DNA of 64,000 bases from Glossina fuscipes (lineage: Eukaryota; Arthropoda; Insecta; Diptera; Glossinidae): positions 22,325,469 through 22,389,468 of the forward strand of contig NW_023998415.1 in assembly GCF_014805625.2 (NCBI RefSeq). Reading direction: 5' to 3'. The notes under the pieces were generated by a model. That model worked only from the letters and a program-made list of their open reading frames with translations, was not told where the DNA came from and did not search any database. The position numbers and the translations under genes were made by a program. This document shows, one piece after another, positions 38,565-48,800 of this stretch. How positions within the stretch are numbered: position 1 is the stretch's first letter; each line of letters begins with the position of its first letter.

Positions 38565-38664
38565 AACCGAAATACCTCCAGAGAAGTTCGCTTGTTTTAA
38601 AAAACGCTTGCTTTCTCAAAATAACTATAAATATACTTTTGTATAATATCAACCTTATTATATC
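38336..38664. repeat. Right arm of the 329-bp inverted repeat (sense PIWI 3' end and 3' flank)
   Basis: Pairs with 37941-38269. After the stop at 38564 the match continues for 100 bp of AT-rich 3' flank and ends sharply at TTATATC, 38664. Identity that extends past the stop codon shows duplication of genomic or transcript 3' sequence, not convergence of coding sequence. Confidence 0.97.
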
Positions 38665-38737
38665 GCCTTTAAAAATTTTGTATACGTGAATTAATTAATA
38701 CATATAATTTAAGGTGTATCTAATGAAAATTCGTAAA

Positions 38738-38747
38738 NNNNNNNNNN
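38738..38747. other. Ten-base assembly gap
   Basis: A run of exactly ten N. Its fixed length suggests a placeholder of unknown true size. It lies 73 bp beyond the inverted repeat, so the join between the Piwi-like fragments and the DNA to the right is unproven. Confidence 0.99.
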
Positions 38748-39477
38748 TTACTAATCTTTTCATTTCACTTTGATATTTTTGCTTGGTTTTCTTTACTTCT
38801 AATATTTTTTCAAAAATTTATTGAAAATTTAAACTTGTAAATTTTTATTTTTTATTACATGAATTCTTGTATCAATTCTTTTTTTTTTATATTTACTACA
38901 AATGAATAATAAAAATTAAAAAAAATAAAACTCCGCTGTTTTCAGAAAATGTGACTTTTAACTGAACTTGCATTGAGTTTCAAACAAGAAGCGACGCATT
39001 ATCATCATTGTTATTTACCCAACATAATAGAGAAATTATTACAGTGGCGAAGAAGCTATGAAGCTAGGCTGTAGTCATTTAGGATGATTCTGCATGAGTT
39101 TCGGTTATTTTACTGCCGATATTGTGAAGTTTTTTTTAAGGCAAAGTTAGCCGAGATACTCAATTCTTCCTAAAAATGCGTAGGCCTATAGGAAATTTAG
39201 CCGCAATCTGTCGAAGTTTGTACAGTCGCTCATAAAACATATACTAACGGTTTAAAAGTAGTCGATTCTTTGGGTGTCATTACACTTTTTATAAGTTATC
39301 GTGTTGCTGACTTGGTAATGCTCCATGATGTTGTAAAATATTAGCCTTTCAAAAGTTAAAGTACCGAAAGAATCAAATAGACGGGATCAGTATCAACAAC
39401 CACCCTCAAAAATAAAAATAGAAAAGGGATGACCTCACCGTGAGATATTATGCCATGTAAGCATAGATCATTTGACG
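38748..39477. other. Non-coding tract
   Basis: AT-rich sequence between the gap and the LINE remnant; no gene seen. Confidence 0.5.
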
Positions 39478-40570
39478 TTATAAACTGTTTGTCAAGCCTA
39501 TGACATTTGATCCTGCTGGTAGCGGCGTGTTCGCACAGGATGTCATGGGGCGTTTGCTGCGCCTCCTGCAGGTATCGGTGTCCAAGATACCAATAAATAT
39601 CGCGTAGTACCTAAGATAGTTACGATCCGCGTAGAAGCCAGTTATAACACGTTTTTCGCTCTTTCGCAATTTCGAAAGCTTGTGAGCTGTACCGGAAGGT
39701 TTCATAAATTTTTTATCTTGGCGGTGTTCTGCACCCCATGGTGCTTCCCTGCCTCGTTCAGGGTTTAAACGCACTCAAACACAAACCCCTTTCGTTGCCT
39801 TTTGAGCAACTTGACTGTCCAAATAAATGCAGATTAGCTCTCTCCTGCATGGCCTTTTTGGACATTCTGATGTTCATGCAGAGTATGCATTAATTTTTGC
39901 TTGAAATATTGAAGAAGTATGTTCCATAGGTATGGCCTTTTGAAATCTCGGGTCGCTTATAACAGCCATTCGTCAGCTTCGCCAGTTTTCAACTTTGAAC
40001 CATCAGAGTATTATTTTTGTGTTGTTACTTCAGGCTCAGCGACACCACCATTCCGTCTAGATTTTCCCCGGCATTGCGGTAGTTTGATATTTTAATAATA
40101 GAGTCGCCGCCACTTGAGATTACCTGGTTTATGTTTGTCGATATTTGGCAATTTAAGTGCGCTGAGGCAGGACTCTCTTTGTATAGTTATAAAGAGTGAT
40201 ATCATGCCTAAGAGCGCAACTAAAACATTCGAAAGGAATATTCTCATAAGCCCGGTCATGCGTACGCATACGAGTCGCTGAATTCTGCTAAGCGTGACCG
40301 TTTTTTGCCTAACCTTAGGATATCAGGATAGAGCTGCATAGGTTAGCGTAGGTAGTAATGTTGTGGTATAAAACCACTATATCATTTCTGGATTTATATC
40401 CCATGTTTTACTGAGTAAAAGTTGGCGGGTAGGACGACTCCTAGTCATCTTTTCGGTCAGCTATGTCAAGTGACGGTTTCAAGTTAAGGCTTTGTCAACG
40501 TGCGACACCCAAGTACTTCACTATGCGAAGTATTGCCTGTTGTTACTTCTACATTTACCGTAGCTGTCTC
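39478..40570 (-). pseudogene. LINE ORF2 remnant: RT thumb, RNase H and C-terminal region
   Basis: On the minus strand, switching frames, one can follow: KYLGV (about 40521) then LDKALTW-like text (40498-40480), LLSKTWDINPEM (40420-40384), TVTLSRIQRLVCVRMTG (40300-40250), SDGSKLKTGE (about 40006), YSSIFQA/HTSSIFQAKINA (39935-39880), CIYLDSQVAQKATKGV (39831-39785) and ERGREAPWGAEHRQ..LSKLRKSEKR..ILDTDTCRR (39765-39560). This is the usual order of the end of a reverse transcriptase, an RNase H domain with its DGS and DSQ aspartates, and the C-terminal tail of I/LOA/R1-type insect non-LTR elements. The GHSG-containing part of RNase H is missing and several frameshifts are present. It is dead. Confidence 0.65.
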
Positions 40571-41199
40571 AAAAAGGATAGCGGGAAGGGCTCAAGCCTG
40601 ATGAGCAAGCTGCATGGACTGGTATTTCTTAGTTGAGCGCTGCTAATGTGTCGCGAATCGGTTTGGCTAACTGGATGAATAGGCGGATGTCACGTAAAAG
40701 AACGAGTTCGTCTTGCTTTCTTGGTTTTTCGTTCATTTTCACTAGTGAATTTATACGCTTCGAGCTTTCAAAACAGATTCACTTTTCGTCCATTGTTAGC
40801 AAACAATGCGAAAAAAACTTTCTTTTTAAAAACAAAAGCTATCAGCGAATGCTCTTTATTTGGTGCAAAGTTTGACATTTTCATTGTTGGAGAATGCAAT
40901 TTTTTGCGCTGCAATAAGTGCTGGTATAAAGACTAGTCATTGCTGTTGCATGTCTAAGCTTAAAAAGTAATCACCACTACAGACAACCTGTAGTCTTCTA
41001 CACATTTTTGAAACTTCTTTCATTTAAATTGAGAAAGGAATGCGTCTTTAGTAAAACTAGTCTTAATTACCCTTCAGCTAATGCGATAATTATGAAATTC
41101 ACAAATCATAAATTCTGAGTTAGCATAGGGTAATCTGTCTTTTGGTTCCTTAAGTAGAGGCAAATAAAACACATTTTTTATTAAGACATGGATCAAACC

Positions 41200-41310
41200 A
41201 AATAATGAACTCACGATTGCGTTTCATTGCGTACATTTGCGACGAGGTTCGGATTTGATTAGATGTCCCTTTGGTCTAAAGCAAACACATCTGATGTTCC
41301 TAAACGATTT
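41200..41310 (+). pseudogene. Possible Ty3/gypsy-type reverse transcriptase scrap
   Basis: One plus-strand frame reads TIAFHC.., then LIRCPFGLKQTHLMFLNDF. This resembles the block KTAF...(E/Y)F.R(M/C)PFGL-N-P..F in reverse transcriptases of gypsy-like LTR elements. No YxDD motif, integrase or LTR is seen nearby, so at most a short decayed fragment survives. Confidence 0.3.
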
Positions 41311-43127
41311 TTACGTACAAACATAACTCTCAGACACGGTTTGTGGGAAGAAAGTATCATTTTTGAACACGTACATGGCATTGCAGTTGTCGTCAAAGAG
41401 CATTGCTAGAGATGCATGTTAACTGAATTTGGTGCTGAACGATGGTCCGACATGGCATACTTTTCGTGACAAATTCAATTTACTGGTAGGAAAGTTCGAT
41501 GATGGGTGGGGATGATCTTCAAAAATGTATCTGTGAGCTTGCCGCAAAGATCACTGGACTTTTTACTTTGACATTGGGTTGGTTGACGCATGCATTGGCT
41601 TATTTCAATAAATTACGAACTCTCGCTAAATTTATTTGCCAAGATCGTTTGTGTTATTGGTGAAATACAAGCTGATAGATGCACATGGAAAAGTGCGTAA
41701 AAGTTGGTATTTCAGGATTGAATCCAAAAACAGTATTAAGGAATATTAAAACAAAACAAAAGGAAATCCATGGGGATATCACAAATTAACCAAAAAAAAA
41801 AAAAAAAAAAAAAAAGCAAAGAACGTCTCCCTCTAGATGAGTATCTTATTCATTATAGACACAACGACTGGGATTGAATTTTGGATCGACCGACTTTTAT
41901 TTACTATTGATTGTTTTACCCCGGCATTCCTTTGCTTTCTGTATGCAAGTCGTTCGGCCGGAATAGGAAAGGGGATCAGGAGAGAGGAAAATTGCGTTTG
42001 TATTATGCCGTTCATGTATGTTTGTACGTTCGAAATGAACGTAAAGTATCAATTTATTACAATTGCTTTTAGAAATAATAACAATGGTTGTATAATAAAA
42101 TATTTCTTTGTAATTTATTAAAAATTCTGTTATTTTAATTGCTCTCCTCCATCTATCGGTGAGTTAATAAATTGCAACAAATAACAATAAAAAATTGGAA
42201 AAAAAAAGGAAAATAGAAAAATTCTACTATCACAGCACATAAATTAACTGCTGCTACAATAACAAAAACATTTGAACTGTATTACTAGCAGGACTATTTG
42301 TGACAAGCGATTTCTACTATTTTGCCCTTAAAAAAAGTGCATTAATAAATGTATATAAAGTAATAATTTTTTTTTCTTCTCGCTTCGTTACAGCCGACAA
42401 ATTGAAAATGTGGCCAGGCACGGGCGGTATAAGACGTAAAAAATATCCTATGATCAGCTTATAAGCAATAAGAAAAACTTGTTATACATCTTGAAATTAA
42501 AAGGTGTTTTTCGCAATCTAAGTACATCGGGTGACGGCTCTCTACGATCAGTATTATTGCGTGAACTTAGTTGGAGACAAAAAAAACTTGACACAAATTT
42601 TTACCCCCAGTTTCGATTATTATTTAATGAAATGCTAAAATAGTTTTTTTTTTTCATTTTTTTTTTTTTTCTATATTGGTTACGTAAGGAAATAAACTCT
42701 TATTGCCTGCGATAAAAACGAAACATTTGTTTCACATTTCTTTTTTTTTTTTTTTTGCAAGGCAAAATAAACGGTGATTAACATGCGAATGTTTATGTAT
42801 ATGCGTTAGTGCACTTTTAAATGTTTTAGGCGACCTCTTCAAAGTTGAACGAAGAGATTTGTAAATAATCAATTTAATTACAATGGGAAAAAATTGCATT
42901 CAATATTGCTCGTTGCTGCAAATGTTCATTTCGTTGTCGTTGTTGCTCACAAAAATCTCTTTACGCCCTATAATCATAAATAACCGACTTATGGTGTTAT
43001 ATATGACATATGTTCACTAATAAAATATTTATATTTACATAAGTGCATAAAATACAAAAATTTATGCTTTTATGCGAGTTTTTGATATAATAATAAAACA
43101 TTTTTAATCTTTTGCCAAATGTCTTTG

Positions 43128-43128
<1 letters not shown>

Positions 43129-43160
<32 letters not shown>

Positions 43161-43195
43161 GTGTGTGTGTGTGTGTCTGTGTGTGTTTGTGTGTA
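43129..43195. repeat. (TA)n-(GT)n microsatellite
   Basis: A TA tract followed by a GT tract with CT and TT interruptions. Confidence 0.93.
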
Positions 43196-44294
43196 GGCTA
43201 AATGTTCGTTTTCGTTTATAAGCACACGCCAGACAATTATTGTAAATCATGTATATATGCGAACATCCATATAAATGTACGCATGACTACTACAAATGCA
43301 TGCTAAATATACAATTTCGAATATTTATAATGATTTCCATTTCCATTGAATTTCCTAATCATGACAAAAAAATAAAACAATAAAAAATCTATATATTTGA
43401 GGGGAAAAAAGATTCGCGAAAGAGATACAATAGTGCGAAGATAGATCCCCCCTGCTGGGAATGTAAACATTTCTTTTAGGTTTAGGTTTCCAATGCTCAA
43501 GTGACTTCACTAAGTTTATACATTTACTCTTATCGTCATAAAAGACGCTTGATCTTTCTGTAAAAACAATACCTTAGCCAGTTAGCTGTGAAATTTCTTA
43601 CCCGTACTTGGTGATTAAAGTCAAGCGATCACGTGTATGCGCGTCAAACTCAATACAAATGGTCGCATAATAAATTTTACGGAAAAATCAAAGTAAAGTG
43701 AATTTCTATTAGGCAAAAAGTTAATAATTCATTGTCGCCAAAATTATCGCAATTCAAAATAAATGAAATGCTAAAAAATTATGCTAAAATTCATAAATAT
43801 AAACAATTAGTTTTTTGCTTTTTTTTTTTCTTTTTGTATAACATGTAGGAGGTAAAGAAGGAGGTGATGACATTCACAAGCTATACATATATTTTCTTAT
43901 AGCACTTCTTCGTCCAAGGTGTTGCAATTGTGGCCATTGTCCAGTGGTATTTGTCCGTACCGCCCATTTTCTTGCTATAATCAGGAGCTGATTTCAATTT
44001 TTTTTTTTTTTTTTTATAAGTTATATAAGACTTACTTGTATTGTAAAGCAAACGTATCACTAAACGCGATTCGTATTACATTCAAGAGAAATTTTGATTA
44101 TTTATATCGTCTCGTAATTATTTATTTCATCTGATGCGTATTAACGTCAAATGCACTAAAATGATGTTTTGGATTGACGGCTATGCGCGTTATACGCAAC
44201 TAATTTGTTAAGCATCTTCGAAATCGAAATTATAGTCGAAAAGAAAGAAAGAGAGTTAACTTAATTCGATACTTACCGTCTTGCTTTCTTTGCA

Positions 44295-44940
44295 ATGGAT
44301 ATCTTTTTGTGTAGAAGATCGTGTTTGGAAAGCGGTCTGATGAATCTAGAGAAAAAGATGCTGGAACAGTTTAATCATGGTCTCCAGGAAATTAGTGAAT
44401 TGCGGGCCGGGCTTTTGAAGCACGGCGACCAAGTTCGTGCGAACATTGCTGGGATGCGGAATGAGACGTTAGCTGCTGAACTGGCAATGAAACAAGATCT
44501 TTGGTTAAAAGGAGCAACAACACCGAGCGCAGCTTCGTCGCTTGAACAGGTTTAATGTTATACTGATTCGCTTGCCAGTTGGTATTAAAAATTTGAAACA
44601 GTTTGCATTAAAAATTGACGAGCGATGCAAAGTTAAGGCGATGTACGCAGGCTTACAGCACTGCTGGTACTTACCCACTGAAAAGAAGACTTTAATTAAA
44701 TTTTGTACGCGATACGGTTATGAATGGATATGTCAAAGACCCTTCTAATATGTTGAGCTACGTTTTCGAGGGCAGCATTCATTCACGTATTTACTTGGAT
44801 AATCATCCAACTCCTGCAAACTAGTATCGATTTTCCGTGCGTTACGGAAAAAGAAGATCATTATAAGGCTTAGCTTGATTAACGCCAACATCCCCAAGGC
44901 GAAGATAGCTCAGTTGAATGATTGCTTAATGACAATACAA
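44295..44940 (+). pseudogene. Non-LTR retrotransposon ORF1 remnant
   Basis: A first piece (44295-44555) encodes a Leu/Glu/Lys-rich, probably coiled-coil region (NLEKKMLEQFNHGLQEI). A frameshift leads into RLPVGIKNLKQFALKI then HCWYLPTEKKTLIKFC (44560-44710), an RRM-like ORF1 core, and after more frameshifts SRIYLDNHPTPA (about 44795) and LINANIPKAKIAQLND (44877-44925). ORF1 proteins bind the element's RNA. At least three frame breaks show it is dead. It lies in the expected place, directly 5' of the ORF2 remnant and in the same orientation. The order resembles the minus-strand fragment at 27.7 kb, so both may come from one family. Confidence 0.6.
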
Positions 44941-45119
44941 GTACAGTTGTTCAACAATTTTCCTGAAAGGAAAACTTTCTGACCTTGTTGGTGTTGCTCT
45001 TTGCTCGATAATGTTTTTCTATCCAGTCGTAAGCTTAAGTTAAGCGATCTCTTTTCTTTTCTTAGAATTTCGATTTTCTGCTAATATTTTGTATTGTGCT
45101 ATTATAATGCTACCTCCTA

Positions 45120-45880
45120 CGAATGCAAATAATAATTTCAGTAATATCATAAGCAATAATAATACATTTTGTTCCCTGGTAAATAATGCTGGCTATACCT
45201 GTTAGGTTGGCCATATCCAGGCACTGAGGTCCAGAATTGCCGCATGTGAGTTAAATAGTATGTATAATACTTCAGATGTGGATGATCAGATCAATATTTT
45301 GAACATTAATTTGGATTTCATTCATGAGATTATGCCCAAAGTTAGACATAAGACTGTTGTCAACTGTAAGCCTTGGTTTAGTTTTAGTGAAGTAGAATTT
45401 CATCTTTCTCCGGATAATCTGGCTTACAAGGTGTATTTACGTGACAAGAATGATGCTAATGGGGGGACCTGTTGTACAATAACTAAGTAATTAAGGGCTT
45501 TGATTGATTTGATCCGTAGGGTCTTGCGCGACTTACATTTTTCGAAGTCAGATATTGCTTTGATAGAATGCCATCTCTCGAATCGTTTACAATTTGTATC
45601 TGTGGGTGTTGTCAAGCGTGAGTCGTTAAAGGTGCGCAGTGGTGTACCTCAGGGCTCGATCATTGGCTCTTTGCTCTTCACCGTGTATATGAATGATTTC
45701 TTTAATATGGTTAACCTAGCTTCGTGTACAGCTTACGCATTTGCTGATGATTTGCAGATTTTATTTACGGGGAGGATTGATAATTTTGAAATACATCAAG
45801 CTAACATTGACAACCATTTGGACTGCATATCTCGTTGGATGGCTGCGAATCAACTTGAGGTGAATTGAGTTAAAACATTT
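45120..45880 (+). pseudogene. Non-LTR retrotransposon ORF2 remnant (reverse transcriptase)
   Basis: The region starts with VGHIQALRSRIAA-like text (ORF2 start, near 45210), then VDDQINILNINLDFIHE..VNCKPWFS (45275-45385), the linker before RT. A third part (45500-45868) holds RT palm motifs: SGVPQGS at about 45639 and YAFADDLQILF at about 45733, with the catalytic FADD box. The endonuclease domain between the first two parts (normally over 200 residues) is gone, and so are the RT finger motifs between the second and third. The frame ends at TGA 45866-45868. Jockey- or CR1-type is likely. It is a twice-deleted, non-autonomous remnant. Confidence 0.75.
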
Positions 45881-48800
45881 ACGATAATGTGTTGACTGCA
45901 GAATGTACCTCTGAATGTGTCTATGATTAGTTAATCTATTCCGTTGTACCGTTCCGACGGAATGGTTCCTTTGTTTCAATAAATATTATCTGATGATGTA
46001 TAAAAATCGATCGAAAACGCTATATCATCCCTCATTCTTGGTATCACTTTCGCTAATTCCAGACATTAGTGGTAACTTTGTCTTCTTGTCCGGAGCACAC
46101 TATGAAACGGTAGGTGTATCCAATGAGGCTAGATCAAGCAAATACGTTTGTAATTTGTATGATCTCTCGCAAGATGTTTTTCATAATGTATATAAAAACG
46201 TCAACTACTAAGAAATTAGTGTGAAAACTACTCAGCCACATTGTAAATATATAATTATTAAAACAACAATATAATTACAAAAACAAAATATGAAAACAAT
46301 AATAAATGTTTCATAAAATAATGTTAAGTTTAGTGAAATTATGTAGAACCGACTTCGTATGTTGATGTATTTTTCAGTATGATGTATGTATCAGTATGTG
46401 AAGATCTAATATATAAATATTATTCGTTACTCTTTTCTTCCTTTCTATCCGAACACATTTTTTTTTTTGGAGATCGATGCTACTCGTCGATGCGTTATTG
46501 TTTAGAAGAGCGAATCTTAGTGGACTCTTCTATGCGGAAGAATTAAGTTATTAGTTGTATCTGATGAGTGTTAATGTATGACGAATAATTTCCATGTAGA
46601 TACCCGCGTAAACTTATCTTGAGCCTCAAGAATCCATATGGATTCCATATCTGTCTATACAAGATATTCGAGATATTCGATTAATTATATCGCCGATTAT
46701 CGCAAATTTAGATATCATACAATGTCCATAGTTTTTGCATGTGCTTGGACGGACTGACAGATTTAAATTGCTGTTCCCTCTCCCAGTTTTATTAGAAGCA
46801 GAAGTTAATCGCGAAATTTAAACAGTTGTAACTGTGTGTATGGGATTCCTTAAAACAAGTAGTTATTGTAATGCTCTTGCAAATCGTTTCTTTTTTATAT
46901 TTTTATTACTCTGCTTAATTTCAAAATAATTGATTTTAAATATATTTTCGGTTAGGTTTAGTAGTTAATATCAAGATTAAATCGCATATATAATCAAACT
47001 TCTCTTCCGTTACGTTTTGCGTACATATCAGTATAAACCGTAAATCATAATCATAATCATCGTTACAGTAGATGTAAATAAATGTTTACGCATACCTTCG
47101 GTATTTATTGCACTTATGCATACGTCTGCATATACAACCACATGTTCGATGATATAAAAAATGATGATATATCGGAACGCAGCATCATTTTTATATATAC
47201 ATATGCGAAGAGTTTGATACATGACTGACCGCATAGAAAAGGCAGAAGGAAAGAAGAACGAAAGGAAAAGGAATTGCTTTGTAACGAGATATATGAGCAA
47301 GCAAGCCGGCTGAACGCGTAATTGCTTACATCTATTTATACACGGATAGATTGTCGATAGTTTGTGTGTTTCATAAAGTACAATAACACCGACCTTAATT
47401 TTCTAATGTACCCATAATTGTCGTCAGCAATGCTCGCACAATAATAAAAAATGCACTTTTACAGCAATTGGTAGACGAACACATATTCACAATCGGTTTA
47501 ATAATCGAGTTAAACGTTCTTTTCATTATTTAAATGAAAAGATGGGCTTCGGAGTTGGGCATAATGTAATGAGATGGACTTAGCCACATTTATATCTCCG
47601 CTGTTGTCTATTGATAGGAAGGACTTCAACATCTATCTTCACTTACCAGCGTTGCCGTTTCGTTCGGGCCCATTAAATAAACGAGTTAAACAAAATCAAC
47701 TGAGATAGCCCATATTATTGGGGTTTTGTTTCGATTAAAGACGGCGCTCTACCACATGATGAAATATATTTCAACGCAAACTAGAAAAATATCAGCATAA
47801 TTTTCATAACATAGCAATGAAATATGGTCGGAGAATATTTGCATAATAACATGCGATGTATTATTATGGTTTAGTATATCGTGGCTGTGTATATAACGGC
47901 GGTACAGCAAATATATTATATAAAAATATTTAGAGAAGAAAAGCTCGCCATGGATTTTTCACAAGTCGTGAAGCACGCTACATAGCTATCAGGAAAGCAT
48001 AATCTGATTTAGATGTCAAAGCCTGATTGCCGCTGAAACGATTCGTATACACCGTCTTCATATATCTGAAAGACTGAATGAACTATAAGATACATTTTTA
48101 CGGAGAAAATATCCGCCTTCTATTTATTAAGCCGATACAATAATACGGGACATCAATGGTTTTGGGGAACATCGTTCATACAGCTACGATAAAAAATGAT
48201 GACTTTTAAATGATTTATTTAGCTATAGACAATCGTTTGTCTTTCTCTATGATTTTCTCTGTGAAATTTCGAGCCTAATAAATTGAGGAAGAAAGCTAGA
48301 AGCTGGGGCAAATGCTCGATATAGAAGGGCGTCCACGATAGCAAAGTTTTAACGAACAAACGTTGAGTAAATACTGAAAATTTATAAAATGTGGTTTTCA
48401 TCTCAGATAAAATATAAATACTTATCGGATTCGTTGACATAATCTATAGTATTGCATAACCAAGCTTTGCCTCGGACCACAGACTACTTTTCATTTAAAC
48501 TAAATTCTAAAGAAAATTTAATATTGAATTTCAATCGTAAGGATTAAGTCTTATCTTCAGTAAGAAAACAAGTAAAAGGCAAAAAAGAAATAAAAGAAAA
48601 AATGTAAATTCTCTCTTTCCTTGCTTAAGGAAAAAATTTCAGTTTTATCAGGAAAATATACTTGTATGCGAAATGTTTTCTCTTGATTAAATTATCAGCA
48701 GAAATTTTTGCATTTCACGAAATTCTCTCTTTTCACATTTTCATAATCTCATTTACATACACACAGATACACGGGCAGACAGACAATAACACACCAAACA

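Larger units (their letters stand above)
40571..44290. other. Non-coding tract
   Basis: No gene seen apart from a possible 110-bp retroelement scrap at 41.2 kb. Contains poly-A/T runs and a (TA)n-(GT)n microsatellite at 43.13 kb. Confidence 0.5.

Noticed and set aside
37036..38664. Calling the Piwi-like locus an intact gene with introns
   Set aside because: PAZ is missing within an unbroken frame, and no space exists between 37941 and 38270 for MID and the rest of PIWI; the interval is the antisense arm.
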